From an uncultured Oxalobacter sp. (GTDB taxonomy: Bacteria > Pseudomonadota > Gammaproteobacteria > Burkholderiales > Burkholderiaceae_D): a DNA stretch of 15,877 bases. Position numbers and translations under genes: made by a program. Numbering within the stretch: the stretch's first letter is position 1; every line of letters begins with the position of its first letter. The stretch spans positions 1 through 15,877 of the forward strand of contig CAKQQG010000035.1 of assembly GCA_934270705.1 (NCBI GenBank), in the 5' to 3' direction. Shown here one piece after another: positions 1 to 10,900 of the stretch. The notes below the pieces were generated by a model that ran no database searches, was not told where the DNA came from, and saw nothing but the letters and a program-made list of their open reading frames with translations.

Positions 1-76
1 TCTTGCCATGGTCTACGTGACCAATTGTTCCTACGTTTACGTGCGGCTTCGTCCGCTCATACTTGCTCTTTGCCAT
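1..76 (-). CDS. tufA: Elongation factor Tu, 5' part (copy after fusA)
   Basis: EF-Tu is the GTPase that brings aminoacyl-tRNA to the ribosomal A site. Only the first 25 codons and one base are present; the gene runs off the left edge. The ATG is at 74-76 and the peptide begins MAKSKYERTKPHV, then reaches the start of the P-loop GHVDHGK, the N-terminus typical of betaproteobacterial EF-Tu. A purine-rich AAGGAAA lies about 10 bases upstream as ribosome binding site. The gene follows fusA after 60 bases, so it is the last visible gene of the str operon. A second tuf copy ends at the right edge of the window. Identity is certain; the symbol tufA is assigned by position only. Confidence 0.95.
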   Translation of the reverse strand, partial: MAKSKYERTKPHVNVGTIGHVDHGK

Positions 77-136
77 TTTTCAGATTTCCTTCAAAAAGAA
101 CGATTTATTAAATATTTAGCTCAATGGGCAATTAAA

Positions 137-2242
137 TCACTTTGCACGCGAGCTGACAATTGCTTCAATAATATTTTTCGGTGCTTCAGCGTAATGCTTG
201 AATTCCATTGTGTAGGTCGCACGTCCCTGCGTTGCTGAACGCAATGCAGTCGCATAACCGAACATTTCGGACAGCGGAACTTCAGCCTTGATGACCTTGC
301 CGCCACCACCTGCCATATCTTCCATGCCCTGAACCATACCACGGCGGGAAGACAGATCTCCCATAACCGTACCGGCATAATCTTCCGGCGTTTCGACTTC
401 GACAGCCATCATCGGTTCGAGAATGACCGGATCCGCCTTGCGACAACCTTCCTTGAATGCCATGGAACCGGCCATGCGGAATGCATTTTCATTGGAGTCC
501 ACATCATGGTACGAACCGAAGAACAATGTAACCTTGACATCGACTACCGGATAACCTGCCATGACACCGGAATTCAGTGAATCGCGAATACCCTTTTCAA
601 CGGCAGGAATGAATTCACGTGGAACGACACCGCCCTTGATGGCATCGACAAATTCAAATCCCTTGCCAGGTTCCTGCGGTTCGATTTTCAGCACGACGTG
701 ACCATATTGACCACGGCCACCCGACTGTTTGACGAACTTGCCTTCACTTTCGTCACAGGTCTTGCGGATGGTTTCACGATAAGCGACTTGCGGTTTGCCG
801 ATCGTCGCCTCGACACCAAATTCACGACGCATACGATCAACAATAATATCCAGATGCAATTCACCCATACCGGCGATAATGGTCTGACCGGATTCTTCGT
901 CGGTATAGACGCGGAAAGACGGGTCTTCCTGAGCCAGACGGTTCAATGCAAGCGCCATCTTTTCCTGATCCTGCTTGGTCTTCGGTTCGACCGCTTCGGA
1001 AATAACCGGTTCCGGGAATTCCATTTTTTCAAGGGTAATCGGCGCACTCGGATCACACAGCGTTTCACCGGTCGTCGCTTCTTTCAGACCGACAGCCGCG
1101 GCAATATCACCAGCCATCACTTCCTTGATTTCTTCACGCTGGTTGGCATGCATCTGCAACAGACGACCGATTCTTTCTTTCTTGTTCTTGACAGGATTCA
1201 GAACCGTATCGCCGGACTTGACCACACCGGAATAAACACGGAAGAAAATCAGCTGACCCACAAACGGATCGGTCATGATCTTGAATGCCAGCGCAGCGAA
1301 TTTTTCATCGTCGGCAGCTCTTCTGGTTACAAGATTGTCATTTTCATCCACACCTTCAACAGCAGGAATATCGACAGGAGACGGCAGATATTCAACAACA
1401 GCATCCAGCATCGCCTGAACACCCTTGTTCTTGAAAGCGGAACCGCACATCATCGGCACGATTTCGCCGGCAATGGTTCTCTGGCGCAACGCCTTCTTGA
1501 TATCCTCTTCCGGCAGATCGCCCTCGCCCAGATACTTGTCCATCAGTTCTTCGCTGGATTCAGCGGCGACTTCCACCAGTTTTTCACGCCATTCCTTGGC
1601 CTGATCCATCAGTTCTGCCGGAACGTCACGATATTCGAACTTGGTTCCCTGAGAAGCTTCATCCCAGTAAATACCCTTCATCTTGATCAGATCGACAACG
1701 CCTTCGAAGCTGTCTTCGGCACCGATAGGAATCTGCAACGGCACAGGATTGGCCTTCAAACGCGAACGCATCTGATCATAAACCTTGAAGAAGTTCGCAC
1801 CGGTACGGTCCATCTTGTTGACGAACGCCAGTCGCGGAACGTGGTACTTGTTGGCCTGACGCCAAACGGTTTCGGACTGCGGCTGTACACCACCGACAGC
1901 GCAATAAACCATACATGCACCGTCCAGAACACGCATGGAGCGTTCCACTTCAATCGTGAAATCGACGTGACCCGGGGTATCGATAATGTTGATCCGATGA
2001 CTCTGGAAATTATTGGCCATGCCACTCCAGAAACAGGTCGTCGCAGCCGAAGTAATGGTAATACCGCGCTCCTGTTCCTGTTCCATCCAGTCCATGGTTG
2101 CGGCACCATCATGAACCTCACCCAGTTTGTGGTTCACCCCGGTATAAAAAAGAATACGTTCAGTCGTCGTCGTTTTGCCTGCATCAATATGTGCAGAAAT
2201 ACCAATGTTACGATAACGTTCGATCGGTGTCTTGCGAGCCAT
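137..2242 (-). CDS. fusA: Elongation factor G
   Basis: EF-G is the cytosolic GTPase that drives translocation of tRNA and mRNA after peptide bond formation and helps RRF recycle ribosomes. The 701-residue product is full length for the family. G-domain motifs are visible: P-loop AHIDAGKT at residues 17-24, switch I RGITIT at 59-64, DTPGH at 88-92 and NKMD at 142-145. The C-terminal half has the usual domain III-V features, including GGRGQYGHV and SNENAFR. The ATG at 2240-2242 is preceded by AGGA at a workable distance. It lies 133 bases after rpsG and 60 bases before tuf, the standard str operon order. No independent promoter is evident in the 2243-2375 spacer, which holds only a weak 6-bp inverted repeat. 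No truncation is seen. Confidence 0.99.
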   Translation of the reverse strand: MARKTPIERYRNIGISAHIDAGKTTTTERILFYTGVNHKLGEVHDGAATMDWMEQEQERGITITSAATTCFWSGMANNFQSHRINIIDTPGHVDFTIEVERSMRVLDGACMVYCAVGGVQPQSETVWRQANKYHVPRLAFVNKMDRTGANFFKVYDQMRSRLKANPVPLQIPIGAEDSFEGVVDLIKMKGIYWDEASQGTKFEYRDVPAELMDQAKEWREKLVEVAAESSEELMDKYLGEGDLPEEDIKKALRQRTIAGEIVPMMCGSAFKNKGVQAMLDAVVEYLPSPVDIPAVEGVDENDNLVTRRAADDEKFAALAFKIMTDPFVGQLIFFRVYSGVVKSGDTVLNPVKNKKERIGRLLQMHANQREEIKEVMAGDIAAAVGLKEATTGETLCDPSAPITLEKMEFPEPVISEAVEPKTKQDQEKMALALNRLAQEDPSFRVYTDEESGQTIIAGMGELHLDIIVDRMRREFGVEATIGKPQVAYRETIRKTCDESEGKFVKQSGGRGQYGHVVLKIEPQEPGKGFEFVDAIKGGVVPREFIPAVEKGIRDSLNSGVMAGYPVVDVKVTLFFGSYHDVDSNENAFRMAGSMAFKEGCRKADPVILEPMMAVEVETPEDYAGTVMGDLSSRRGMVQGMEDMAGGGGKVIKAEVPLSEMFGYATALRSATQGRATYTMEFKHYAEAPKNIIEAIVSSRAK

Positions 2243-2375
2243 AATCTTTCCTAAAACTTTTTAATAAACAAAACCGAGCTGCATTTTCACCGCAAATGCG
2301 CCCGGCCTGCCTGATATTTTCCACGGGCAGCCGCCTGTACAAACATCATTTGACAGCCGCCCTCTCATTCTTGAA

Positions 2376-2846
2376 CTAGAAACGGAAATGCGAGAAAGCC
2401 TTGTTGGCTTCCGCCATACGATGAACTTCGTCACGCTTTCTCATGGCACCACCACGACCCTCAGCAGCTTCCATCAACTCGCCAGCAAGACGCTGCGGCA
2501 TGGACTTTTCGCTGCGTTTGGTAGCCGCTTCACGCAACCAGCGCATGGCCAGCGCCATACGACGAACCGGACGCACTTCAACAGGAACCTGATAGTTTGC
2601 ACCACCGACACGGCGGGACTTGACTTCGACCAGCGGCTTGCAGTTATTGACCGCCTGCATGAAAATTTCCAGAGGATCTTTTCCGGATTTACCTTCGATG
2701 ATTTCGAATGCGCCGTAAATAATGTTTTCGGCCACCGACTTCTTGCCGGAAAGCATCAGCACATTCACAAATTTTGCAACATCAACATTGCCGAACTTGG
2801 GATCCGGCAAAATCTCGCGTTTCGGCACTTCACGACGACGAGGCAT
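2376..2846 (-). CDS. rpsG: 30S ribosomal protein S7
   Basis: S7 binds the 3' major domain of 16S rRNA, starts assembly of the small-subunit head and lies near the exit-site tRNA. The product has 156 residues, the usual length, and starts [19 protein letters not shown]. Conserved stretches [16 protein letters not shown] and MRWLREAA are present, and it ends with the basic [20 protein letters not shown]. The ATG at 2844-2846 is preceded by AAAGGAAAAG as ribosome binding site. It sits between rpsL (88 bases upstream) and fusA. In E. coli, S7 represses the str operon by binding the rpsL-rpsG spacer; a similarly placed, hairpin-bearing spacer exists here, so the same control is plausible but not shown. 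Confidence 0.99.
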   Translation of the reverse strand: MPRRREVPKREILPDPKFGNVDVAKFVNVLMLSGKKSVAENIIYGAFEIIEGKSGKDPLEIFMQAVNNCKPLVEVKSRRVGGANYQVPVEVRPVRRMALAMRWLREAATKRSEKSMPQRLAGELMEAAEGRGGAMRKRDEVHRMAEANKAFSHFRF

Positions 2847-2934
2847 TTCTTTTCCTTTCTTTCTTCAGCTGAGTGCAAGCACTCACGGTGGCCATCATGA
2901 CACACCACTTACTCGATCACACGACCGACCCTGA
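2847..2934 (-). promoter_or_regulatory. rpsL-rpsG spacer, candidate S7 autorepression site
   Basis: The 88-base spacer contains a perfect inverted repeat at 2870-2885 (transcript TGAGTG, loop CTTG, CACTCA), followed by a purine-rich stretch with the rpsG ribosome binding site. In E. coli the spacer at this position, of similar size, is the mRNA target of S7. The location and hairpin are seen; S7 binding is inferred by analogy. Confidence 0.45.
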
Positions 2935-3318
2935 TTATTTACTTGCCGCTTTGGCGCGTTTTGCACCGTACTTGGAACGGGCCTGTTTACGATCCTTGAC
3001 ACCCTGCGTATCGAGAGAACCGCGAACCATATGGTAACGGACACCCGGCAAGTCCTTGACACGACCGCCACGCAACAGGACGACGCTGTGTTCCTGCAGA
3101 TTGTGACCTTCACCGCCGATGTAGGAAATGACTTCAAAACCGTTGGTCAGTCTGACCTTGGCAACCTTTCTCAATGCAGAGTTCGGCTTCTTCGGGGTTG
3201 TCGTATAGACACGGGTACATACGCCACGCTTTTGCGGACAGTTTTCCAACGCCGGCGACTTGCTTTTTGCCTTGACAGTCACACGCGGTTGGCGAATCAA
3301 TTGATTGATGGTTGGCAT
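2935..3318 (-). CDS. rpsL: 30S ribosomal protein S12
   Basis: S12 sits at the decoding centre and contributes to tRNA selection accuracy. The 127-residue product is close to the family length (124 in E. coli) and carries the near-invariant blocks [20 protein letters not shown] and [24 protein letters not shown]. The lysines at 43 and 88 (42 and 87 in mature E. coli numbering), where streptomycin-resistance changes occur, are unchanged, so this locus looks streptomycin-sensitive. The aspartate after K88, the RimO methylthiolation site in E. coli, is present. The ATG at 3316-3318 has only a weak ribosome binding site (GGAT about 8 bases upstream). It is the first gene of the str operon and follows a promoter, leader and terminator at 3349-3493. 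The C-terminus is slightly extended and basic. Confidence 0.99.
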   Translation of the reverse strand: MPTINQLIRQPRVTVKAKSKSPALENCPQKRGVCTRVYTTTPKKPNSALRKVAKVRLTNGFEVISYIGGEGHNLQEHSVVLLRGGRVKDLPGVRYHMVRGSLDTQGVKDRKQARSKYGAKRAKAASK

Positions 3319-3331
3319 CGATTTAATCCAA

Positions 3332-3442
3332 CTAAGTAAAAATTACAGAAAAATCCCGACCACCCACAATGGCCGGGGACTCCACGGAAAAACTATCACC
3401 ACAGTTGGCGCAACCGGACCGACGTATCATGAGGACCGTCAT
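3332..3442 (-). CDS. Candidate 36-residue leader peptide upstream of rpsL
   Basis: Between the predicted str promoter and rpsL is an open frame of 36 codons from ATG 3440-3442 to TAG 3332-3334, ending 13 bases before the rpsL ATG. GGAG lies 7 bases before the ATG, an ideal spacing. The peptide begins [18 protein letters not shown], with a CxxC pair (CANC), and ends in FSVIFT. It matches no family I recognise. The frame runs right through the intrinsic terminator at 3349-3377, so a translating ribosome would disrupt that hairpin. A competing ATG four bases upstream (3444-3446) opens a different frame of 16 codons ending at 3396, before the terminator. The peptide may have no function of its own, and an open frame of this length can arise by chance. 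Confidence 0.3.
   Translation of the reverse strand: MTVLMIRRSGCANCGDSFSVESPAIVGGRDFSVIFT
3349..3377 (-). terminator. Intrinsic terminator or attenuator before rpsL
   Basis: The transcript forms CCCGGCCA, loop TTGTGGG, TGGTCGGG: an 8-bp GC-rich stem with one G-U pair at 3355-3377. It is followed after one A by TTTTT at 3349-3353, a canonical Rho-independent terminator for minus-strand transcription. It lies 30 bases before the rpsL ATG and downstream of the sigma-70-like promoter at 3465-3493. It could therefore limit read-through from rpoBC and also attenuate transcripts started at that promoter. An alternative weak promoter (TTGTGG at 3364-3369, 16 bases, TGTAAT at 3342-3347) overlaps the structure and would start transcription after it. 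Confidence 0.75.
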
Positions 3443-3464
3443 CCATGCGCTCCAAAGACTGCGG

Positions 3465-3493
3465 ATTCTAAACTGTCTCCTTGGCAAAGTCAA
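3465..3493 (-). promoter_or_regulatory. Sigma-70-type promoter of the str operon
   Basis: TTGACT at 3488-3493 and TAGAAT at 3465-3470 are separated by exactly 17 bases, each matching the consensus at five of six positions. The expected start is near 3458, giving a leader of about 140 bases to the rpsL ATG. It lies about 105 bases beyond the rpoC stop, where a separate str promoter would be expected. This is the best promoter match noticed in the intergenic regions of the window. Confidence 0.7.
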
Positions 3494-3556
3494 TTACTTC
3501 AACGACATACATCGTCTGACCGCGCCAAAAACAACAGGCACTGCTCAAGCTTTTTC

Positions 3557-3590
3557 GGATGGCATCCCGCTATTTCGCAGAATGCCATCC
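3557..3590 (-). other. Strong hairpin directly after rpoC
   Basis: Eight bases after the rpoC stop the transcript folds as GGATGGCAT plus U and CTGC, a GAAATA loop, then GCGG, G and ATGCCATCC. This gives about 14 pairs, including two G-U pairs. It is followed by GAAAAAGC, not a U-run; the nearest U-run is about 20 bases further on. It is therefore not a standard intrinsic terminator. It may protect the 3' end of the rpoBC message or serve as a processing site; the role is inferred from position. Confidence 0.5.
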
Positions 3591-3598
3591 ATTCAACT

Positions 3599-6500
3599 TC
3601 ATGATTCCTGTTCAGGATTTTCACTGACGAGACCGGAGACGCTCTGTTGCTGTTCCTGCTGCAACTGCTCGGCGCGTTGCAAGGCAGCGCGTTCTTCCTG
3701 TTCCCAGATCGCTTTCTGCTTGCGCGCACGATGCATCGCAAGACCTGTACCTGCAGGAATCAGACGACCTACGATCACATTTTCTTTCAAGCCTCTCAGA
3801 GAATCCTTCTTGCCCATGATGGCGGCTTCCGTCAAGACACGGGTCGTTTCCTGGAAGGACGCTGCCGAGATAAACGAATCGGTCGACAGGGATGCCTTGG
3901 TAATACCCAGCAAGACATTTTCATAAGTCGCCGGACGCTTGCCTTCTGCAATGACGCGATCGTTTTCATCCAGCAATTCGGAACGTTCGACCTGTTCGCC
4001 CGGAATGTAACAGGTATCGCCAGCATCGACGACATTCACACGGCGCAGCATCTGTCGGACAATGACTTCAATATGCTTGTCGTTGATTTTCACACCCTGC
4101 AGACGATAAACGTCCTGCACTTCATCGACGATATAACGCGCAAGCGCCTCGATACCCAGCAAGCGCAGGATATCCTGAGGATCCGCAGGACCATCAACGA
4201 TCATTTCACCCTTGTTGACGACCTGGCCATCATGAACCAGCACTTGCTTGTCCTTACCGATCAGGAATTCATGACGGTTTCCGTCCATATCGGTAATTTC
4301 AAGACGTTGTTTACCTTTCGTTTCCTTGCCGAATGCCACCGTGCCGGTCACTTCAGCCAGCATCCCTGCATCCTTCGGAGAACGTGCCTCGAACAGCTCG
4401 GCAACACGCGGCAAGCCACCCGTAATATCGCGGGTTTTCTGCGATTCGGTCGGAATACGTGCCAGGACTTCGCCGACAGACACTTTCTGGCCGTCCTGAA
4501 CCATCAGCAGCGCACCGACCTGGAAGCTGATCGTCACGGCATGTTCCGTACCGGCGATCTTGACTTCCTCGCCATTATCGTTGAGCAGTTTGACTTGCGG
4601 ACGCGCCGAGCGGGTCGACGTACCGCGACGTTTCGGATCGATAACCACCAGTGTGGACAAGCCGGTCACTTCATCGACCTGACGTGCGACGGTCACACCT
4701 TCTTCCACATTCTCAAACCGGATCGTACCGGCGTATTCCGTAATGATCGGACGCGTCATCGGATCCCATGTCGCCAGCACCTTGCCTGCCTTGACCGGCA
4801 GACCGTCGTTGACCAGCAGAGTCGCACCATATGGCACTTTATGGCGTTCACGTTCACGACCGACATCGTCCGCGATCGTGATTTCACCGGAACGGGAAAT
4901 CACGATCTGATCTCCCTTGTCGTTGGTCACATAGCGCATGGCCGACGTGAAGTGGATAGTACCGTTGGAACGCGCCTCTACACTGGAAGCGACGGCTGAA
5001 CGGGATGCGGCACCACCGATATGGAAAGTACGCATCGTCAGCTGCGTTCCGGGTTCACCGATGGACTGTGCGGCAATCACGCCGACAGCCTCGCCGGCGT
5101 TGACCAGAGAACCACGTCCCAGATCACGCCCATAACATTTGGCACACATGCCATAACGGGTTTCACACGTCAGTGGCGTACGAACCTTGACTTCGTCGAT
5201 ACCGAGACGTTCGATTTCCTCGATCTTGTCTTCATCAAGCAGTGTACCGGCTTCGTACAGCACTTCACGTGATTCCGGATTGATGATGTCGTTTGCGCAG
5301 ACACGTCCCAAAATACGATCACCCAGCGTTTCGACGACTTCGCCGCCTTCGATGAGCGCTTTCATGACGACACCTTCATGGGTACCGCAATCATCCTCGA
5401 TAACGACAAGATCCTGTGTCACATCGACCAGACGCCGGGTCAGATAGCCGGAGTTCGCCGTTTTCAGTGCCGTATCGGCCAGCCCCTTGCGGGCACCGTG
5501 CGTGGAAATGAAGTATTGCAATACGTTCAGACCTTCACGGAAATTGGCTGTAATCGGCGTTTCGATAATCGAACCGTCCGGTTTTGCCATCAGACCACGC
5601 ATACCAGCCAACTGACGAATCTGTGCGGCTGAACCACGTGCGCCGGAGTCGGCCATCATGTAAATGGAGTTGAAAGATTCCTGCGTACCAACAGTACCGT
5701 CACGTTTGACCACTTCTTCGACTTTCAGCTGGTCCATCATGGCCTTGCCGACACTGTCACCGGTCTTGCCCCAGATATCGACCACCTTGTTGTAACGTTC
5801 ACCGGACGTGACCAGACCAGAAGCATATTGCTGTTCGATCTGCTTGACTTCCTGTTCAGCTGACGAAATCAGTTCGGACTTCTGTTTCGGTACAAGCATG
5901 TCGTTGATACAGATGGAAATACCGGCTCGTGTCGCCAGACGGAAACCAGCCTGCATCAGGTGATCGGCAAAAACGACCGTGGCACGCAAACCGCATTTTC
6001 TGAACGATGTATTGATAAGACGTGAAATTTCCTTTTTCTTCAACGGTGTATTCAGTACAGAAAACGGCAGCCCTTCCGGCAGGATTTCCGAAAGCAATGC
6101 ACGACCGACAGTCGTTTCATAACGCACCAGTTTCTTGACGGTTTCACCCGACATCGGATCCTTGACATAATCAGGCAAACGTACCGTAATACGCGTCGCC
6201 AGTTCGACTTCCTTGTTGTCGTATGCACGCTGGACTTCTGCGATATCGGCAAACATCATGCCTTCGCCCTTGCCGTTGATTTTTTCACGCGTTGCATAAT
6301 ACAAGCCCAGCACCATGTCCTGAGACGGCACGATAGAAGGTTCGCCATTGGATGGGAACAGGATATTGTTCGAAGCCAGCATCAGGGTACGCGCTTCGAG
6401 CTGCGCCTCTATCGACAACGGAACATGTACCGCCATCTGGTCACCGTCGAAGTCGGCATTGAACGCAGCGCAAACCAGCGGATGCAGCTGGATGGCCTTG

Positions 6501-7831
6501 CCTTCGATCAGCACAGGTTCGAATGCCTGAATGCCCAGACGATGCAGTGTCGGCGCACGATTGAGCATCACCGGATGTTCGCGGATGACTTCTTCCAAAA
6601 TATCCCAGACAACCGGTTCCTGCAGCTCTACCAGACGTTTCGCGGCCTTGATAGTCGTTGCCAGACCCATGATTTCAAGCCTGTTGAAAATGAAAGGCTT
6701 GAACAGTTCCAGCGCCATCAGTTTCGGCAAACCACACTGGTGCAATTTCAGCTGCGGACCGACTGTAATGACGGAGCGGCCGGAATAGTCGACACGTTTG
6801 CCAAGCAGGTTCTGACGGAAGCGTCCGCCTTTCCCCTTGATCATTTCCGCCAGAGATTTCAACGGACGTTTGTTTGCGCCGGTCATGGCTTTGCCGCGGC
6901 GGCCGTTATCCAGCAATGAATCGACTGCTTCCTGAAGCATACGTTTTTCATTACGCGTAATGATTTCCGGAGCACGCAATTCCAGCAGGCGTTTCAGACG
7001 ATTGTTGCGGTTGATGACCCGGCGATACAGATCATTCAGATCCGAAGTCGCAAAGCGACCGCCATCCAGCGGTACCAGCGGACGCAGTTCAGGCGGCAGC
7101 ACAGGCAACACTTCCATAATCATCCATTCCGGCTTGATTCCGGAACGCTGGAATGCTTCCAGCACTTTCAGACGCTTGGCATACTTCTTGATTTTGGCTT
7201 CCGATTTGGAATCCTTCAGTTCATTGCGTAACAGTTCCGCTTCACGGTCGATATCGATCGAACGCAACAATTCACGAATACCTTCCGCCCCCATCGAAGC
7301 GGAAAATTCATCGCCGTATTCTTCATATTTCGCCGCATAGTCGTCTTCGGACATGATCTGGCATTTCTTGAGCGGCGTCATACCGGGATCGGTCACGACA
7401 TAAGCTTCGAAATACAGGACACGTTCGATATCACGCAATGTCATATCGAGCACCATACCCAGACGGGATGGCAGTGATTTCAGAAACCAGATATGCGCTG
7501 CCGGAGAAGCCAGTTCAATATGACCCATCCGTTCGCGGCGAACCTTGGCAAGCGTCACTTCGACACCGCACTTTTCACAAATCACACCACGATGTTTCAG
7601 ACGTTTATACTTTCCGCACAAACATTCGTAGTCCTTGATCGGACCGAAAATCTTCGCGCAGAACAGGCCGTCACGTTCCGGCTTGAATGTACGGTAATTG
7701 ATCGTTTCCGGTTTTTTGACTTCACCATAAGACCAGGATCTGATTTTTTCAGGGGATGCCAGACCAATCTTGATGGCATCGAATTGTTCATCTTGCTGAA
7801 CTTGCTTGAATAGATCGAGCAGTGCTTTCAT
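3599..7831 (-). CDS. rpoC: DNA-directed RNA polymerase subunit beta'
   Basis: Beta' forms one side of the RNA polymerase cleft and holds the catalytic magnesium. The product has 1410 residues (1407 in E. coli). The N-terminal zinc site is C70, C72, C85 and C88; the active-site motif NADFDGDQM is at 458-466, with aspartates 460, 462 and 464 as in E. coli. The second zinc site is visible as DDCGT, LTC and MCAKC, and the trigger-loop region [19 protein letters not shown] is intact. The frame stays open upstream to 7915, but the start chosen is ATG 7829-7831. It gives [10 protein letters not shown], which fits the family, and has GGAG 7 bases upstream; the longer version would translate through an intergenic hairpin. 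It follows rpoB after 90 bases and they are surely cotranscribed. No truncation or frameshift is seen. Confidence 0.99.
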   Translation of the reverse strand: MKALLDLFKQVQQDEQFDAIKIGLASPEKIRSWSYGEVKKPETINYRTFKPERDGLFCAKIFGPIKDYECLCGKYKRLKHRGVICEKCGVEVTLAKVRRERMGHIELASPAAHIWFLKSLPSRLGMVLDMTLRDIERVLYFEAYVVTDPGMTPLKKCQIMSEDDYAAKYEEYGDEFSASMGAEGIRELLRSIDIDREAELLRNELKDSKSEAKIKKYAKRLKVLEAFQRSGIKPEWMIMEVLPVLPPELRPLVPLDGGRFATSDLNDLYRRVINRNNRLKRLLELRAPEIITRNEKRMLQEAVDSLLDNGRRGKAMTGANKRPLKSLAEMIKGKGGRFRQNLLGKRVDYSGRSVITVGPQLKLHQCGLPKLMALELFKPFIFNRLEIMGLATTIKAAKRLVELQEPVVWDILEEVIREHPVMLNRAPTLHRLGIQAFEPVLIEGKAIQLHPLVCAAFNADFDGDQMAVHVPLSIEAQLEARTLMLASNNILFPSNGEPSIVPSQDMVLGLYYATREKINGKGEGMMFADIAEVQRAYDNKEVELATRITVRLPDYVKDPMSGETVKKLVRYETTVGRALLSEILPEGLPFSVLNTPLKKKEISRLINTSFRKCGLRATVVFADHLMQAGFRLATRAGISICINDMLVPKQKSELISSAEQEVKQIEQQYASGLVTSGERYNKVVDIWGKTGDSVGKAMMDQLKVEEVVKRDGTVGTQESFNSIYMMADSGARGSAAQIRQLAGMRGLMAKPDGSIIETPITANFREGLNVLQYFISTHGARKGLADTALKTANSGYLTRRLVDVTQDLVVIEDDCGTHEGVVMKALIEGGEVVETLGDRILGRVCANDIINPESREVLYEAGTLLDEDKIEEIERLGIDEVKVRTPLTCETRYGMCAKCYGRDLGRGSLVNAGEAVGVIAAQSIGEPGTQLTMRTFHIGGAASRSAVASSVEARSNGTIHFTSAMRYVTNDKGDQIVISRSGEITIADDVGRERERHKVPYGATLLVNDGLPVKAGKVLATWDPMTRPIITEYAGTIRFENVEEGVTVARQVDEVTGLSTLVVIDPKRRGTSTRSARPQVKLLNDNGEEVKIAGTEHAVTISFQVGALLMVQDGQKVSVGEVLARIPTESQKTRDITGGLPRVAELFEARSPKDAGMLAEVTGTVAFGKETKGKQRLEITDMDGNRHEFLIGKDKQVLVHDGQVVNKGEMIVDGPADPQDILRLLGIEALARYIVDEVQDVYRLQGVKINDKHIEVIVRQMLRRVNVVDAGDTCYIPGEQVERSELLDENDRVIAEGKRPATYENVLLGITKASLSTDSFISAASFQETTRVLTEAAIMGKKDSLRGLKENVIVGRLIPAGTGLAMHRARKQKAIWEQEERAALQRAEQLQQEQQQSVSGLVSENPEQES

Positions 7832-7874
7832 CTTTTCACTCCAGTTGGGTGAGAACTTCGGCCAAAAATTCTGT

Positions 7875-7906
7875 ACCGGACAAGGTGGCCATGCGCCTTG
7901 TCCGGT
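7875..7906 (-). other. 11-bp hairpin in the rpoB-rpoC spacer
   Basis: ACCGGACAAGG and CCTTGTCCGGT are perfectly complementary around a 10-base loop, starting 15 bases after the rpoB stop. Six bases downstream in the transcript is TTTTT (7864-7868). The gap between stem and U-run makes it a poor intrinsic terminator. It may instead be a processing, stability or pausing element between the two polymerase genes. Confidence 0.55.
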
Positions 7907-7921
7907 CGTCAACACGCTTGC

Positions 7922-10900
7922 CTAGTTACGTTCCAGATCGATATCGATACCCAATGAACGGATTTCCTTCACCAGCACGTTGAAGGACTCAGGCATACCT
8001 GCGTCGATGACGTGATCCCCCTTGACCAGATTTTCATAAACTTTCGTCCGGCCTGCAACATCGTCGGATTTCACCGTCAACATTTCCTGCAATACGTACG
8101 CTGCACCATAAGCTTCCAGCGCCCAGACTTCCATTTCACCGAAACGCTGACCACCGAATTGCGCCTTGCCACCCAGCGGCTGCTGTGTAACCAGCGAATA
8201 CGGCCCTGTGGAACGGGCATGCATCTTGTCATCGACAAGATGGTGCAGCTTCAGCATGTGCTTGTAACCGACCGTCACCGGACGTTCGAACGGCTCGCCG
8301 GTACGACCGTCATACAAGGTGACCTGATTCTTCATTTCAGTCATGCCCAGTTTCTTCGCAATGTCATCCGGATAAGCCAGATCCAGCATACGACGGATTT
8401 CTTCTTCGTCAGCACCATCGAAGACGGGTGTCGCAAACGGAACACCGTCCTTCAGATTTTCCGCCAGCGTCAACACCTCGGCTTCCGTCAGGCTGTCCAG
8501 ATCTTCCGGTTTACCGCTGCTCAGATAAATCTCTTTGAGGAACGCGCGGATATCTTCGACTTTACGTTTGGCCTGAAGCATTTCACCGATACGCAGCCCA
8601 AGACCCTTCGATGCCCAACCCAAATGGGTTTCCAGAATCTGGCCGATATTCATACGGGACGGCACACCCAACGGATTCAGCACGATATCGGCCGGCGTAC
8701 CGTCGGCCATATACGGCATATCCTCGATCGGGACGATCTTCGAGACAACGCCCTTGTTGCCGTGACGCCCTGCCATCTTGTCGCCGGGCTGCAAACGACG
8801 TTTGACCGCCAGATAAACCTTGACCATCTTCTGCACGCCGGGCTGTAATTCGTCGCCCTGCGTCAGTTTCTTGCGTTTTTCTTCAAATGCCAAATCGAAC
8901 TGGTGACGTTTTTCTTCGATCGAATCCTTGATCGCTTCCAGTGCATTGGCCGTTTCTTCATCGGCCGGACGGATATCGAACCAGTGATATCTTTCCAGAT
9001 CCGACAAATATTCCTGTGTGATTTCAGCGCCGCGAGCCAGTTTCTTCGGACCGCCGTTGACCTTCTTGCCGATCAAAAGCTTGCTCAGACGCTGGAAGGC
9101 GTCTCCTTCCACAATACGCATCTGGTCATTCAGATCAATACGGTAACGCTTCAATTCGTCATCGATAATCTGCTGCGCACGCTTGTCACGAACCAGCCCC
9201 TCACGCGTGAAAACCTGTACGTCGATCACAGTACCAACCATACCCGACGGAACACGCAAGGAAGTATCTTTCACGTCGGAAGCTTTCTCGCCGAAAATCG
9301 CACGCAACAATTTTTCTTCCGGCGTCAGCTGGGTTTCACCACGCGGTGTGACCTTGCCCACCAGTACATCGCCTGCCTCGACTTCCGCACCAATATAGAC
9401 AATACCGGATTCATCCAGACGGGCCAGCTGGTTTTCAGCCAAATTGGAAATGTCTCGTGTGATTTCTTCAGGACCGAGTTTGGTATCACGAGCGACGACA
9501 GAGAGCTCCTCAATATGAATAGACGTATAACGATCGTCTTCGACCACCTTTTCGGAAATCAGAATCGAATCTTCGTAGTTCAGACCGTTCCATGGCGTGA
9601 AAGCCACCAGCAGGTTCTGTCCAAGCGCCAGTTCGCCCAGATCGGTCGAAGCACCATCCGCAATCACATCGCCCTTGGCGATACGGTCACCGACCTTGAC
9701 GATCGGACGCTGGTTGATATTCGTATTCTGGTTGGAGCGTGTATATTTGATCAAGTTGTAAATATCGACACCGACCTCGCCCGCTTTCGCTTCTTCGTCG
9801 TTGACACGAACGACGACACGACCCGCGTCGATATAATCGACTACGCCACCGCGGACGGCCTGAACCGTCGTGCCGGAATCCACCGCAACCGTCCGTTCAA
9901 TGCCGGTACCGACCAGCGCCTTTTGCGGTCTCAGACACGGAACGGCCTGACGCTGCATGTTGGCGCCCATCAAAGCACGGTTCGCGTCATCGTGTTCAAG
10001 GAACGGAATCAACGAAGCTGCAACAGACACGATCTGCCCAGGAGCGACGTCCATGTACTGGACACGTTCCGGCGATACCAGAATGGTTTCACCCGCTTCA
10101 CGCGCGGAAACCAGTTCATCCACCAGCATGCCATTTTCGATCTTGCTGTTTGCCTGCGCGATGATGTAACGACCTTCCTCGATAGCGGACAAATATTCGA
10201 TCTGATCGGTCACATGCCCATCAACCACCTTCCGGTATGGTGTTTCCAGAAAACCATATTCGTTCAGCCGTGCATACAATGCCAGAGAATTGATCAGGCC
10301 GATATTCGGACCTTCCGGCGTCTCGATCGGACAGACACGACCATAATGTGTCGGATGCACGTCACGTACTTCAAAACCGGCACGTTCACGAGTCAGCCCG
10401 CCCGGCCCAAGTGCGGATACACGACGCTTGTGCGTGATTTCCGATAATGGATTGGTCTGATCCATAAACTGCGACAACTGCGACGAACCGAAGAATTCAC
10501 GAATCGCAGCGGAAATCGGTTTGGAATTGATCAGATCATGCGGCATCAGGTTATCGGTTTCCGCCTGCCCCAGACGTTCCTTCACGGCACGTTCCACCCT
10601 GACCAAACCGGCACGGAACTGATTTTCAGCCAGTTCGCCGACACAACGGACACGGCGGTTACCCAGATGATCGATATCGTCGATTTCACCGCGACCGTTG
10701 CGCAACTCAACCAGAATCTTGATGACAGACAAAATATCGTCATTAGACAAAGTCATCGGTCCCGTCAGTTCATCACGCCCGACACGGCTGTTGAATTTCA
10801 TTCTGCCGACTGCAGACAGGTCGTAACGTTCCTCGTTATAGAACAGCCCGTTGAACAATGCTTCGACAGATTCTTCGGTCGGTGGTTCCCCGGGACGCAT

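Noticed and set aside
698..2254. Long plus-strand open frame of about 518 codons opposite fusA
   Set aside because: It lies wholly antisense to a clear, full-length EF-G gene, has no recognisable domain and a composition that mirrors the codon use of fusA.
2243..2375. Possible promoter between rpsG and fusA
   Set aside because: TTGTAC followed 17 bases later by AAATAT is a poor -10 match; the genes are expected to be cotranscribed.
3647..4999. Plus-strand open frame of about 450 codons opposite rpoC
   Set aside because: Same reasoning: fully contained in rpoC antisense, with no domain or promoter evidence.
7832..7915. Upstream in-frame extension of rpoC
   Set aside because: It would add 28 residues unlike the family N-terminus and translate through the intergenic hairpin; the ATG at 7831 has the proper ribosome binding site.
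8903..10447. Long plus-strand open frame of about 514 codons opposite rpoB
   Set aside because: Antisense shadow of conserved rpoB with no family signature; its openness follows from biased codons on the true strand.
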